Assembly: GCF_950023065.1 (NCBI RefSeq)
Contig: NC_088680.1
Coordinates: forward strand, 42,706,559-42,770,558
From: Planococcus citri
Lineage: Eukaryota; Arthropoda; Insecta; Hemiptera; Pseudococcidae
DNA: 64,000 nucleotides
Direction: 5' to 3'
Shown: in pieces, positions 1 through 11,659 of the stretch
Layout: every line of letters starts with the position of its first letter
How positions within the stretch are numbered: position 1 is the stretch's first letter
Position numbers and translations under genes: made by a program
The notes under the pieces: generated by a model
Databases searched by the model: none
What the model was told of the DNA's origin: nothing
Seen by the model: the letters and a program-made list of their open reading frames with translations, nothing else

Positions 1-179
1 GATAATAGAAGTCCTCGCCCATATAACTACGATGATGTGGTGTTGAATCACGTCGCTCGTACTCGTTATTGGTCTGTTTATAGTGTTGTATAAATTTAGT
101 AGCTGATAGCTTACGAGTTGTATAAATGTTGATTATGGTATCACTAATCTACGTGTGTTTTTTGTTTCTGACATTACAG
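1..179 (+). other. Imp: Imp intron, 3' part
   Basis: No coding potential is visible. The stretch ends in a pyrimidine-rich tract and a CAG acceptor directly before the first recognisable Imp exon, so upstream Imp exons (start codon, any first RRM) lie outside the window. Confidence 0.8.
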
Positions 180-362
180 CGGTTGTAATAACACCAGCGC
201 CAAAGTGGTAATATCCAATCTGCCCGGAAATGCACGAATCGAAGATTTGGAACAATTATTAGCGCCGTACGGACAACCTCAAAATTATGAAAAACTCGGC
301 ACCAAAGAAGGACCAACGCAAGCTGTGCAGATTTCTTTCGATACGCCGGAACAGGCGCAACA
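180..362 (+). CDS. Imp: Imp exon: RRM (second RRM of the vertebrate layout)
   Basis: The acceptor is ACATTACAG and the donor GTGAGT. The exon encodes the RRM beta-1/alpha-1 region (KVVISNLPGNARIEDLEQLL) and the following strands to DTPEQAQ. It enters with one base (third codon position) and leaves with two. Confidence 0.93.
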
Positions 363-3300
363 GTGAGTCGAATCGTCTTACGAATTACTTTCGAGTCGAC
401 TACTCGAAGAACACGAAACGATCATTCTGATAACGTGTAATGTTTTACCATTTTTTCAGAGTGATAACCGAATTAAACAATACGGAATTCGAAGGTAACA
501 AGTTACGCGTCGAGACGCCCATGGAACGTAGAAATAATCGCGGTCCCGGTGGCCCGAGAAATACCCGAAATGCGGCCGGATTTGGGCCACCATCCAGAAC
601 GACCGATTTCCCCTTACGTATTCTGGTACCTAGTGAAATGGTTGGTGCTATTATTGGTAGACAGGGTTCTACAATTAGACAGATTACGCAACAAAGCAGA
701 GCCAGGTTCGTACGATGTTCTTTATTGACTGATTAGCGATTGATCGATCGATCGATCGATACCCAATAACACAGCTCTGTATGTCTATTGGAGCGATCGA
801 TCGACCAATTTTCGATGTACATTCGGTTATCTTCTATGGAAATGAAAAGATCACTACGACCTCGTAATGGTTGTAGTTGTAATGAATTGTTTCATTATTT
901 TATAGTGTTTTATGCAACAGGGTAGACGTACATAGAAAGGAGAATATCGGCTCGGTCGAGAAATCTATTACCATTTATGGAAACCCCGAAAACTGTACGC
1001 AAGCGTGTAAGAAAATTCTAGAAGTTATGCAACAAGAAGCCGCAAATACGACTAAAACTCCGTAAGTAGTGTATTTTCACCTATATAATCTGACGTACCA
1101 CGTAGGTACATAATATGTAGGTATCTGTACGAACTCGTTCGAGTAATCGTAGCTATGTCAACTCTACTGAGCTGTGATGTAGATGGCCCATAAAGTTCAG
1201 GCAATAATGTAATTGCCCGAATTTACGTCACTGCTTCGAAAAATATGTCAATATCGACGAATATCATCCTTGTGAGAGTAAACTTACACGCGCTCAAGCT
1301 GTACGAATTTTCCTAAAACCTTTATTTTTACGGTGGCCGGATATTCATATCTTGCAGCGAAGCGTGTTGTTTATTTTTGTTACCTTTTTTTTTTTTTCAT
1401 TCGTCATTTTATTCAATGAAATATGTAATGTAGTTAACGTGTTATTTATATATACCACTTGTTGCTATGTTCGCAGTGAAATTACGTTGAAAATTTTGGC
1501 ACATAATAATCTAATTGGAAGAATTATAGGTAAAGGTGGAAACACGATAAAGAGGATTATGCAAGAAACCGACACCAAAATAGCCGTATCAAGGTGAGGA
1601 TCAATTCTATGTATTTTTATGATTGTGTTTTTTTATTTTTTTTGAAGTGTTGGAGAAATTCTTGATGTGTTTTGTCTCAGTTACCTTTTTGAATTGTTTT
1701 TAATTTGGTTGACAATTTTTTCTTGCGAGGTTCGATTTGCCATTTTTTAAAGAAAATTATTGGAACGCTGTTTTTCTCAAAGAATATTATTTTTTGTTCC
1801 AATTTTTGCTTGAGAGTAAAGATTCTTATTGAAACCTTTTCTAGTTAGGATCTTGTAAGAGGGGATTTGGCATTTTAAAATATTTTGAGTAATTTTTCTC
1901 TGAAATTTTCTTCAAGAAGTACACCTTCTTATTTTGGTTTTGTTTTGGAAGTTCAATTTTATCTCAAAGTGACGTTTTGATCCAAGTCTTTCCATACTAT
2001 ATTGAACTTTTTTGTGGAATTTTGAAAGTATCCACGAAGAAGTGTGTTCAATGAGGGGTGGCATAGGAAGAAGCATTTTGCTCCCATCTCGAAAAACTGC
2101 TCGAGAAATTGAAAAATAGAGGAGGAAAGGTGGGATAAAATCTAATAATTCTTTCGAATATTTGAAACACATTTATGAGGTGGAGAATCTTTGGGTGTTT
2201 TCAAATTTTATGAGTGCAAAACGCTATTTTCGAGGTCTCGTAGAAATTTCGAAGAGATCCTGCAAAATTCCTGAATTTTGTTTTATGTATTTGTGGATTT
2301 TAGTGGACACACCCTGTTGGACTTTATATGCTGAAAATGCTAAAGGAAGTCCTACATTTGATCAAGTCGTGCGACTCGTGCTCAGAACAGAAATATTTCT
2401 GCAAAAGTCGTGCATTTGATTTAAAATTTTTGAATTTTGTAGATTCACAATCTACTTTTTTGAATTTATTTCTCGAAATGGAAAAACACTTGGAAAATCA
2501 GGCTATGTTATTTCAAATTTTACGGAGAATGGTAAACCTCGTTCTTTTTTTCTATCATATCATGTATACGTATTTTTTCAAGAGGGAGGGAGGTGTAGAG
2601 AGAGATTTGAAAAATGTCCTGTGTACCAAGGTAGATTCAAAAGCTCTATGAGACATACTAGAGCTTCGTTTTTGGGTAAAAATGACTAAAAATTGTGGTT
2701 CCTTGCAAAAAATTCCAAAAAGTCTCATTTTTTTCTCCAAAAATTTCAAGTTTTTTTTTTCGGCAGGAATTGTCAAAAATAGCCAAAAATACATAGAAAA
2801 AAGCATCGCTTTTGGTATCACTTTTCTGCTAATAATTTCCAAAAAAATTTTGCTTTTCGCAAAAAATTGAAAAAATAATGTATTTTTTAGAAAAATTGTT
2901 AAAAAATTACATCAAAAGATGCAAATTAGCCCAAGTTTTTTGGCGAAAATTGCAAAAAAATGTCACTTTTTTACCAGTAATTATCAAAAAGTCTTGTTTT
3001 TTGTTAAAAATTGTCAAAGTCTTCTTCCTAACAAAAATTCTCGTTTTTTGGAAAAAATTTTTGGACCCAAAAGGTTTACTTTTTTTGCTAAAAATTTTCA
3101 GAAGTTCTGCTTTTTGTAAATTTACAATGCTCGATTGATCACATTTCAACAAAATTACCAAAAAGCCCTGTCTTTTACTAAAATTTTTATCGAAATCTCT
3201 TTTTTTTGCCAATAGTAGCAAAAGGTCTTATATTTTGCCAAAAATTGCCAAAAAGTTGTGTTTTTTGCTAAAATTGCGTGCAAGTTTCTTTCGAGTTCCA

Positions 3301-6300
3301 TTTTTAAAATTTTTATAAAAACGAAAATTTCCTTTTTTTCGGTGTTTTTTTTTGCATGAAAGTGTTTTTCCCGTGTTTTGTAACTTTTTGGGTTACTTAA
3401 AACTTCTTGAAAAAAAAAAAAAAAAACTGAATACGAGACCCGAATTATTTTATTTTTTCTTGCTCTATTGAAATTACGGGAATGTTTAAAAATATAGAAA
3501 AAAATGGGAAATGACCAGCTAACTCTCTCCACTCCTCTATATTTGAGTACTTTCGAATTGTATTATTCTCAAAGCTGTACTCAGCATACTTGGTTGAAAT
3601 TTTCATAGTGTATTTTATTTTATTTTTTTTCAACGCAATTTCTCCAACACTTCGATAAAGATACGAAAATAACAAGTATTGTATTTTTTCTCGGCTCAAG
3701 CCGCGAATAAATTGATTATAATTGTTTTTTTTTATTTGTAGTCGACAAATTCTAAGCTAATTTTGTTTTATGTGAACTTTAAAGTGAATCTGTTTGCAGT
3801 ATCAACGAAATAAGTACCTTTAATTTGGAACGAATTATAACAGTAAAAGGCGCCATCGAAAACATGTCCAAAGCGGAAGCTTTGATCAGTGCTAAGTTAC
3901 GTCAAAGCTATGAGAACGATTTACAAGCGATGGTTGTAAGTAAAGTAGGCATTTCAATTTCGATTTCTTACCTTATTATTTTTAAAAATTATAGCGTTAG
4001 TCTTCTCTTTATTTTTTTATCATTTTCGTCTTTTGTCTGTTCTTTTTTTTTCAATTTTTATTTCGTTTCTTCTCTCTTGTCTATTTTTCTGTCTTCGTTT
4101 ATGTATAGTGTATTATATATCTTCTGTATTTGAGTGAAAGTTGGTTTCGGAAGGATGTATGTATGTGTAATGGAAGAGATGATTAATAATTTATGTGACT
4201 ACACTAATATTAATTTATAATAATACGAAATTGTTTGTAAATTCTTTATAAGCCGACACGGAACTCGTGTGTGTTTTTTTTCTGTTTGTTTGTTTTTCGT
4301 TATTTACACGAATAACAAAATAGCCTTCAGCGATGATGTTCCCCGGTTTACCACCGATGGCTATGATGGCTACGCCGGGCGTCGGTTTCGTGCCGCGAGG
4401 GGGCCCGCCGAACTATCAGCCACCGCTATACAGCGCCGGACCGGCGCCCTATCCGCGAATATGCCAATTCGAACCGCCTCCGCCAGCCTATGGGGTCTCG
4501 CAGCAAGACTCACAAGTACGAGAGATGGATGATAATGCATTGGTGCGAATCGGCGTTGTGTGCTGAGTACTGTTTAGAAATTTGTAATTTGTATTATTTT
4601 GGCGGTGTTTGCAGGAAAATGTGTACTTGTACATACCGAATAACGCTGTCGGCGCTATCATCGGCACCAAAGGATCGCAGATTAGGAATATGATTAGATT
4701 TAGCAACGCCAGTATCAAAATCGCCTCACCCGAAGGAGACAAGGCCGACAGTAACGAACGTAAAGTTACCATCGTCGGTACGCCCGAGGCCCAATGGAAG
4801 GTGAGATGTGCTTTTTCGGATTTGTGTTTGATTTAAGTGGAGTAGGGGGAGGGTAAATTTTAACTATGCGGTTTGGATTCTTTTTTGAGTGGGTGGTGAA
4901 ATTTGTGGGTAATTTATAGCGAATGACTGAAACTTGGGGAAAGGGAAGGGAGGGATCTGCTGAGCATGAATATTTTTTCCATACTGTGTTGGCATTTTCT
5001 TTCGATACGACCTTAGAACTCACACCTGTTGTTGTTTCAGGCCCAGTATATGATTTTTGAAAAAATGCGGGAAGAAGGCTTTTCAAACGGTTTAGAAGAT
5101 GTCCGTCTAACGGTGGAGATAATGGTTCCAAGTTCCCAGGTGGGACGTATCATCGGCAGAGGCGGACAAAACGTTAGAGAATTACAACGACTGACCGGAT
5201 CCAATATCAAATTACCGGATATCTCGTCGAATGCTCCGTCATCCGGTAACGAAGAAGAAACCACCGTGCATATTATTGGAACCTTTATCGCTGTACAGGT
5301 GAGGTTTTTTTTCTCGTGAAACGAGGATTCGTTGTGTGGATATTTTTTCCATTGCGTTGATCGTGGTGTTGCATTCGAAAGAACTCAAAATCGGTTAGAG
5401 ACATATTAAATGAATACAAAAAAAAATTATTGGAGAGGGGGGGAGTTATTCTTCAGTTCGTGAACGTTTTCGATCGGTAAATTTAATTCGTCAAATTTTC
5501 TGCGATTTTTGTAAAAATTTGAATGAGTTGGTTGGCGAATAAAAATACCATAATTTCATTTAATTGAGGCGAAAAATTTAAATTTGGTTTGCATCCTATT
5601 TTTCAATTGATTACTGAAGGAATTGCTGTCGTTCTGAAATCTCCAAAAAACTTAGATTTTTTTACTTGATAACTGAAAAATTGCATTAAGATGTCGAAAT
5701 ACGTGTTTTGAGTCAGCGGCAGCAAACTTTTACCAATCAGTTTGCTGAGTTGAAAATTGGAAGAATGCAATCAAATTTTGAAATTATTATGTGAAAATAA
5801 TACGTAAAATCATTCATTTTTTTAGGGTAAATTCTTCATTTAAATGTTTCGATTTTTGTTTGTTTTGAGTGATCTTTTGATGTATGTGTAATACTTTCGT
5901 AGTTTTGTATCATCACGTTCAAATCATTAGGAAAGCTCAAAATTCATTTTGTCAAGTTTGAGAGTTCTCAAAATATCAGTTCTTTCCTTCAAAGTATGGA
6001 AATTTGACGAATATCTCTTTCAGATGTTATAATCAGAATTCTATAGCTGATTTACATTTGCTATAACAACGGACGTCAAAAGATCACTGGAACCTCTAAA
6101 AACTATTTTTTTTTTTTTGAAACGTGTGAAAAATTTGGAAAATTTTGAAACTTGGAGCTCGAGAAGGAGGTTCAGGCATTCGTGAACTTTGTAGTACGTC
6201 TTATTGAAGTAATTTGGCAATCATTTTTTTGCTGGAGTCCATTAAATTCCAAAAAAAGTGAACAACTCATCTTAGTATATCGCTCTTCCCTCCTCCCCGT

Positions 6301-7227
6301 TCGATCACACCTTATCTAAGAGTTACTGATCTTGAAAAAAAAATACGAGCGTTTTGTTTATTGATTTCAAAATTTATTGAGGAGAGTTTGAATTTTTCCT
6401 CAAACTTAATTGTTTTTTTTTTGAAAAAAATTTCCAGGGGAGTAAAGAGGGAGGGAAGCGGAAGGAGGAAATGAGAAAAATCACAACTTGGCCCCCATTT
6501 CAAAATCTTGCAACATGGGATCCTAATACTGCAAAAAATTCCACTTTTTTGATTTGCCTAAAAAAAATCCAATCTCACTTTTTAACCGAAAAATTGACCA
6601 AAAAAGTCTCCCTTTTTCATCTAAAATTATCCATTTTTTTCAAAAGTTATACAAAAATCTTACTTAATTTCTAAATAATTGTCTTAGCTTTTTTGCATAT
6701 GAAAAGTCTCGCTTTTTTGCATCAAATTGTCAAAAATTACAAAGAAAACAAATCTCACTTTTCCAAAAAAAAATTGGGAAAAAATTTAATTTATTTGCCA
6801 AAAACTCACGAAAACTGCTGATTTCTGTTAGAATATTATCAAATTGCTTTTAATATTTTGTGTCAAAAATTACCCCAAAAAGTTTCAAAATGGTTCAACT
6901 TTTAAAAATTGAAAACCAGGCCATTTTAATTCGTAATGGTCTGGTTTTTTGTGATTTTTTTCTGGATCAGATGTTGTGCTCGCGTTTTGTCAATTTTGGT
7001 TACTTTTTGAGTATGTACAACGGTCATGAAAGTTATGAATTTTGATAGGTGGTCATGAAAGTCATGAAAAAGTCATGAATTTTGCTCGAAACACACTTGA
7101 AAAATTTTTCAAAAGCCCATAAATGAAAAAAAAGAAAATTTGTTCAAAAAAAATTAGAAAAATGAAAGAACTAAAATATCTACTTGCCTACAAAATTAAA
7201 AAAAAAATCCTCGCTGTTTCATGATAT

Positions 7228-7258
<31 letters not shown>

Positions 7259-7876
7259 TCTGTTGGGGGAGGGGGGGGGAGGTATTTTCATGCTGTAAAA
7301 ATGTGAAAAGTATGTCATGAAAAATTCATGACTTTTTGTCTCTGTTTTTTGAGCTTTTTTGTTTTTTTTTTTACTTGAGTTTTTTTTTAGAGAAAATTGA
7401 ATACGAGCTCTGTGAGTATCAAATATTGGGTTTTGTCTTATTCCTATGGCAGGGGTGTGGGGCATATGATTTCTTTTGCATCATGGCCCATGGTCTTCGA
7501 ATTGGCGAATCAAAAACGACTACTTTGATGATGTTTTTTTCGACGACGAAAAGAATTTTTACTTTCACCCTCTTCACCTCCATTTCCTTGAAAAATAATC
7601 ATTTACCGATGTTCTGCGACACCTTGAAGGTATATTTATGTAACAAATTGGCCATTAAATTCAACTTTTGAGTTATGAACGTGTGAGCGATATATCTTAC
7701 TTATGCAATGGAAAAAACCATCTCGAATTTCGCCTCTAATACCTATTTGCTATTGATTTATTCATTAATTTGATTTTCATTTTCGACAGTCTGCTCAGAG
7801 ACGTATACGTTCAATGACCACGCCAATCGGGCGACCACCAAGAGCTCGTGGCCCGCCGCCCGAACAACAACAGTAA
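180..7876 (+). CDS. Imp: Imp / IGF2BP mRNA-binding protein, 5'-partial
   Basis: This is the IGF-II mRNA-binding protein family (Imp in flies, IGF2BP1-3 in vertebrates). It binds mRNAs in cytoplasmic granules and controls their stability, localisation and translation. Nine exons were assembled: 180-362, 460-705, 921-1061, 1477-1593, 3800-3939 (or 3935), 4331-4515, 4615-4800, 5041-5298, 7790-7876. In order they encode an RRM (VVISNLPGNARIEDL start), a basic RG/PRN linker, KH1 (loop GRQG), KH2 (GKGG), a Pro/Met/Gly linker (MMFPGLPPMAMM), KH3 (GTKG), KH4 (GRGG), and a tail ending PPPEQQQ before TAA. All four KH GxxG loops are intact, so RNA binding should be functional. The 5' end is missing because the window starts in an intron. 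Every junction is phase-consistent except exon 5/6, where the strong GTAAGT donor breaks frame. Identification is very secure; exact exon edges are by eye. Confidence 0.96.
460..705 (+). CDS. Imp: Imp exon: RRM end, basic linker, KH1 start
   Basis: The acceptor is TTTTTTCAG and the donor GTTCGT. It finishes the RRM (VITELNNTEFEGNKLRV), passes through an Arg/Gly/Pro linker, and begins KH1 with IGRQGSTIRQIT. Confidence 0.93.
921..1061 (+). CDS. Imp: Imp exon: KH1 end
   Basis: The acceptor is ATGCAACAG and the donor GTAAGT. It encodes VDVHRKENIGSVEKSITIYG and the last KH1 helix (CTQACKKILEVMQQEA). Confidence 0.93.
1477..1593 (+). CDS. Imp: Imp exon: KH2 start
   Basis: The acceptor is TGTTCGCAG and the donor GTGAGG. 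It encodes LKILAHNNLIGRIIGKGGNT and ends in KIAVS. The GKGG loop is intact. Confidence 0.93.
1594..3799 (+). other. Imp: Imp intron with satellite core
   Basis: This AT-rich intron lies inside the KH2 coding region. Its middle part holds a degenerate short tandem repeat. Small ORFs on both strands here are by-products of that repeat. Confidence 0.85.
2660..3300 (+). repeat. Degenerate tandem repeat, CAAAAAGTCTTGCTTTTTG family
   Basis: A unit of roughly 35-45 bp is repeated: an AAAAATTGCCAAAAAGTC part followed by a CTTGCTTTTTGCTAAAA part. Copies are poorly conserved. The same family recurs at 6500-6905, 24780-25745, 27640-28110 and 42893-43345. Confidence 0.75.
3800..3939 (+). CDS. Imp: Imp exon: KH2 end
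   Basis: The acceptor is TGTTTGCAG. It encodes SINEISTFNLERIITVKG to QSYENDLQAM, the well-conserved end of KH2. The donor is uncertain. GTAAGT at 3936 is the better site but leaves phase 0, which puts a stop at the start of the next exon. GTAAAG at 3940 keeps the frame and is used here. Confidence 0.85.
4331..4515 (+). CDS. Imp: Imp exon: inter-KH linker
   Basis: The acceptor is AGCCTTCAG and the donor GTACGA. It encodes the Met/Pro/Gly linker between KH2 and KH3, beginning MMFPGLPPMAMM and ending SQQDSQ. It is noticeably richer in G and C than its neighbours. Confidence 0.9.
4615..4800 (+). CDS. Imp: Imp exon: KH3
   Basis: The acceptor is TGTTTGCAG and the donor GTGAGA. It carries most of KH3: NVYLYIPNNAVGAIIGTKGS through KVTIVGTPEAQWK, phase 0 at both ends. 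Confidence 0.94.
5041..5298 (+). CDS. Imp: Imp exon: KH3 end and KH4
   Basis: The acceptor is GTTGTTTCAG and the donor GTGAGG. It completes KH3 (AQYMIFEKMREEG) and encodes KH4 with the GRIIGRGGQNVREL loop and the TTVHIIGTFIAVQ strand. Confidence 0.94.
6500..6905 (+). repeat. Second block of the CAAAAAGTCTTGCTTTTTG family
   Basis: Recurring AAAAAAGTCTCCCTTTTTC-like segments alternate with AAAATTGTCAAAAATTAC-like segments, in the same orientation as the block near 2.7-3.3 kb. Confidence 0.6.
7226..7259. repeat. ATTT microsatellite
   Basis: An uninterrupted run of TTTA tetranucleotides, about eight copies, in the last Imp intron. Confidence 0.95.
7790..7876 (+). CDS. Imp: Imp last coding exon
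   Basis: The acceptor is TTTTCGACAG. It encodes 28 residues, starting SAQRRIRSMTTPIGRPP and ending PPPEQQQ, then TAA at 7874-7876. It follows a 2.5-kb intron in phase 0. Confidence 0.9.
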   Translation, partial: SAQRRIRSMTTPIGRPPRARGPPPEQQQ

Positions 7877-8380
7877 ACCTATGTACAATTTCTCCTGTCG
7901 TACGATTTTTTTTCTTCTATTTATTAGGTATAAATTGTGTAAGTAAAGTATCTCGCGCACGCGCGCATCAAATCGTCGAATTATCATCGTTTTTTTTGAT
8001 CGTTTTATTACTTATGTATGTATTTATGTGTTACGTATCTAATTTTATCGTGTTATGTATTTAATCGCGTGTTTCTGGAGCGATTGTCTTTCTTTCATCG
8101 TCATCGTATACGAGACTGGGTCATCGTTGCGAAAGAAGCTGCAGCTGTCAACTGTCAATGGATCATAGCGCGCGTGTGCGACGCGATATTGTTATTTATT
8201 TTGTAATGTGAGATTTTTGAAGAATATTCGTGCGTCTTGAGGATATTATATTTAGGTTTTTTTTTTTGTATTCGTGTGTTTGCTAGATATAATTTTTCTA
8301 TTGAATTTTTTCGTACCTCGCGCCTATTTATGGTGTAGTAACCCGATTTTGTCAATGTGTGTGGTCGGATACGTAGGCGG

Positions 8381-8411
8381 GCGCATGCGCACCACCATCT
8401 AGCGCATGCGC
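8381..8411. promoter_or_regulatory. Twin GCGCATGCGC palindromes (NRF-1/Ewg-type sites)
   Basis: Two identical GCGCATGCGC palindromes lie at 8381-8390 and 8402-8411. They are 21 bp apart start to start, about two helical turns, in a short CpG-rich patch. GCGCATGCGC is the core of the NRF-1 site (Erect wing in flies). Whether this is a DNA element or just UTR sequence is unknown. Confidence 0.5.
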
Positions 8412-10031
8412 AGCGATCGCGCCGCGTATACGATCGAATTATTTATTTTAATGTTTAAGATTGTGCATTTGTGTATAACTTGAAAAAAAATTTAAAAATT
8501 AAAAAAAAATGTGTTTATGAGGGACTTTTAAAAGTGGAAACCAATACGTTTATTTTTGATACTGTTGAAATTTGTTTTTTTTTCTTCTTTTTTTCTATTA
8601 TTTTTTTTATATTTAAATTATGTATTTTTTAATATGGCGCGCAGCATTTTACGCTGCGTGGAATTTGGGGATATCACGCAGAAGCTATGTTTTAATTTTT
8701 AAAAAAACAAATTTAAATAGTGGTCGGATTTTAATTATTGTAAAATCATCGCGCTTGCTTGAAAACAGAGCCGAGCTCCTATCCCAATTTATTATTAAAG
8801 CAAAAAAAAATTTAAACAACCGACACTAGATAACTGAGGTTTTTTTCCTATTTCCATCTGTTTTTTGTTTTCTTTTTTTTTTTAATCTTTATAAGAAGTT
8901 GTTTTTTTTTATATGTCCGGTAAAAATCCGTCGCGCGATTGGCAACTTCACTCGAAGCTAAAATGATTTTAATTTTTTTTTCTTTTCATTAGATACAACA
9001 GATGATAATTATTTTTTTGTTTTTGGATATTTTTCCTTTTTCTTTTCAATTTTTCTGGTTATATACATACGTATATTTTTCTTTAAATAGAATTTTTCCA
9101 GTATAGAGTTCACGACGACGACGCGATACGACATATATGTAAGTTCCGCTTTTAAAATTTCGTAAGTTATGTACATCTTACACCCCCTCGAAATGATTAT
9201 GTTATTTATTGTATTACCCTGTTTTTAATTTACACACAATCCAGGTACGAATACGAATATGACCGTTTTTTTTTTCTTTATTTATCGATTGTTTGATTGA
9301 TTGGTTATCAACGATACGAATACCTAATTACCTACCCTGTGTATTTAATCTATAATACGTTTATCACTAATAATCTCTTATCACTGTGTACTGTACGTAT
9401 TTTGTTATGTATATGTACTCGATTTTTTTAAAATAAGTTTTAGACTTGTTTGGTTATATCTGGTCATCACCACCGTCATCATCGTGTAAACAAGAATAAT
9501 TTATCTCAAGACAAGATTCGCCGATATATACCGTGTTTGAAAGCTAAAGAATCACCTTTCGTATAATGTAATATTTTTTTGTGAAACATGTATTGTGTAA
9601 TGTGGGAAAGAACGAGAAAACTAGCACGAACGAACGATTCGATTTCATAATACCTTTACTTACGCAAATTCAGCCGATTTTTTCCCCCGTACCGAGCCTT
9701 CAACTAAGATACAAAGGAGTGAGCCGAACCGAATCATGGTATTTTGAGCGTGATGGCGAGATGAGAATAAACGTAGCAAAGGTGACTGATTCTGGTTTCG
9801 GTACTCGAAGGCTCGTTCAAATGTTTCTAAGTGCCTTGCGTTTATTTTTTCTTTCTTTCTTTCTGTTTTTTTTTTCGTCTGTACGATATAATGATTTAAT
9901 AATAATACTGTATTTGTGATTCTCTTATCTGAACCGTATGATAGTAATGTATTATTTAGGTGTTAGTTAATTTACCAGATTTTTAACGATAATAATGATA
10001 TTAATCCGCCCATTCATCAGTTTTGTTAGAA

Positions 10032-10121
10032 GAGCCGAAGCTGGGCCGATGGCAGCTGACTCGAAGCATGTGATATTTTTCTGTATGGTGCGCTTCAGCA
10101 GATGCCCGGCTGGGCTGGCTC
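10032..10121 (+). other. GC-rich island with potential stem-loop
   Basis: By eye, paired segments nest in order: GAGCC 10032-10036 with GGCTC 10117-10121, GGCC 10044-10047 with GGCT 10108-10111, GGCA 10051-10054 with TGCC 10103-10106, GCT 10055-10057 with AGC 10097-10099, and GAAGC 10063-10067 with GCTTC 10092-10096. It stands out from the AT-rich surroundings. No known RNA family was recognised. Confidence 0.4.
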
Positions 10122-11659
10122 CGATACCGTTGTATTATTTTTCTTTTTTTTTCTTAATTGTATTCCGTTGAAAATTTTATGGTGCAGAATGTACGCCAAG
10201 TAGCCGAATAACCCCATAAACTGAACCTCAAACCCCAAAACCCCTCCTAATGTAACTGCCTCGAGTAGAATATTTATTCCTCTTATTGGTTTTTATTTTG
10301 TTGGTATGTTTTTTTCTGTTTTTCATATTCCGATTTGTATTTTATTTTATCTCGTACCACGTTGTTATGATGTCATAGTTGATCGTTTCAATTCAGATTA
10401 GAGCGTCGCATGTAACTTCTTTCTGCCCTGTACCTCACCTCCCCTGCCTAAGTTGACGCAGAAATTCAAGCTTTCAAGTGTCTCGACTAACTTACTACTG
10501 AACCACGTTTGTTTTTCAACTCGTATTTTACGTTCTCCTCATTTCGTTGTTAGATGTGTTTAAATGTTGTGTTGATGGAGAACGTTTTGCGAGTGGTTTT
10601 TGTTTTGATTTGATATATTTTTTTTTGTATAGGTCTCGTTCTAGTTGCCCCCTTTCTTACCCCATCCTGCCTGAATGATTTGTACATAGTTGTGTATGTA
10701 CGTACTACGTTTGTTATAGTAATAATATTTAAACGCGAATTCACCCCATCTCTACACCTTCGACAGAAAGTTTGCATAAACTGAGATATTCCTTTGGAAG
10801 ATGTTTAATTTTTACCTTCCTCCCCCCCTGGTCTGTTACATAAGTACATACGAAATACCTTTGTTGTTTATGTATTCCGAAGCTCTATCTATTTAATAAT
10901 TATGTAGAATTGTTGAACAAGCGCTGTGTAAGGTGATGTATACAAAACAAAGAAACACGTAGCAATTTAAATGGGCATTATTTTTACGTATACATTTATG
11001 TATTGATTGTTTGTTGAATTTTTTCTTCACTTACCTACTTTTATTTTGGTCGAATCTTGAATCGATTTCGTAGATACGCCGAGAGTTTTAAATAAGGTTT
11101 TAAGTTGTTCTTGTATTTCCGTTTCATAGATAGTTCAGATGTAATATTGTGAAATCGTTTTACTGCGCTGCCAGAAAGGATTATTTTGTCCATAGGTAAT
11201 TGGGATGCGACCCAAAATATGCAGTGTTCGCAATTTCTGGCCCATTTTAAGGATTTGTTACAGATCTTCGAGAAATGCCAGGTCAAAGTTTTGTACATTC
11301 TGCCGATATTTCACAGATCGGTTTAGCTTTTCGCAGTTACGATGTAGTTTTAATGTAGATTTTTTTTTCTTTGCGATTCAACGTTTACTTACATTTTTTT
11401 CCTCAAGTAATCGGTTTTATTTTTGTTGGGTTTTTATGCCTATTTGTTTGCAATTTTTTGACTGCGTGCTCAACATGATGATTTATATGAAAATCTTGAT
11501 TAATTTTTTCGAAATATGGTGAAATGAACGAGTAGATTTTCAAAAATCGATTTTGGATTCAAGTAGATAGAATTCTGAAGGATTTTCACAATAGACGAGA
11601 AATTGCTCCCGTGGCCTTTATGGCTACATCTCTGACGAATATGTGTTGGAATTACGAGA

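Larger units (their letters stand above)
5299..7789 (+). other. Imp: Last Imp intron
   Basis: AT-rich and without coding signal. It holds a second block of the AAAAGTCTCACTTTTT satellite, several GTCATGAAAGTCATGA repeats near 7020-7080 and 7310-7340, and an ATTT microsatellite. Confidence 0.8.

Noticed and set aside
2878..3532. Overlapping ORFs of 60-125 residues on both strands
   Set aside because: All fall in the degenerate AAAAGTCTTGCTTTTTG satellite; peptides are Phe/Lys/Leu low-complexity.
9581..9919. 112-residue plus-strand ORF after Imp
   Set aside because: No homology recognised; the end is a Phe/Leu homopolymer tract. More likely 3' UTR.
8311..10440. let-7 target sites in the Imp 3' UTR
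   Set aside because: Only six-base TACCTC matches (about 8317 and 10431) were noticed, no full seed match; too weak to claim.
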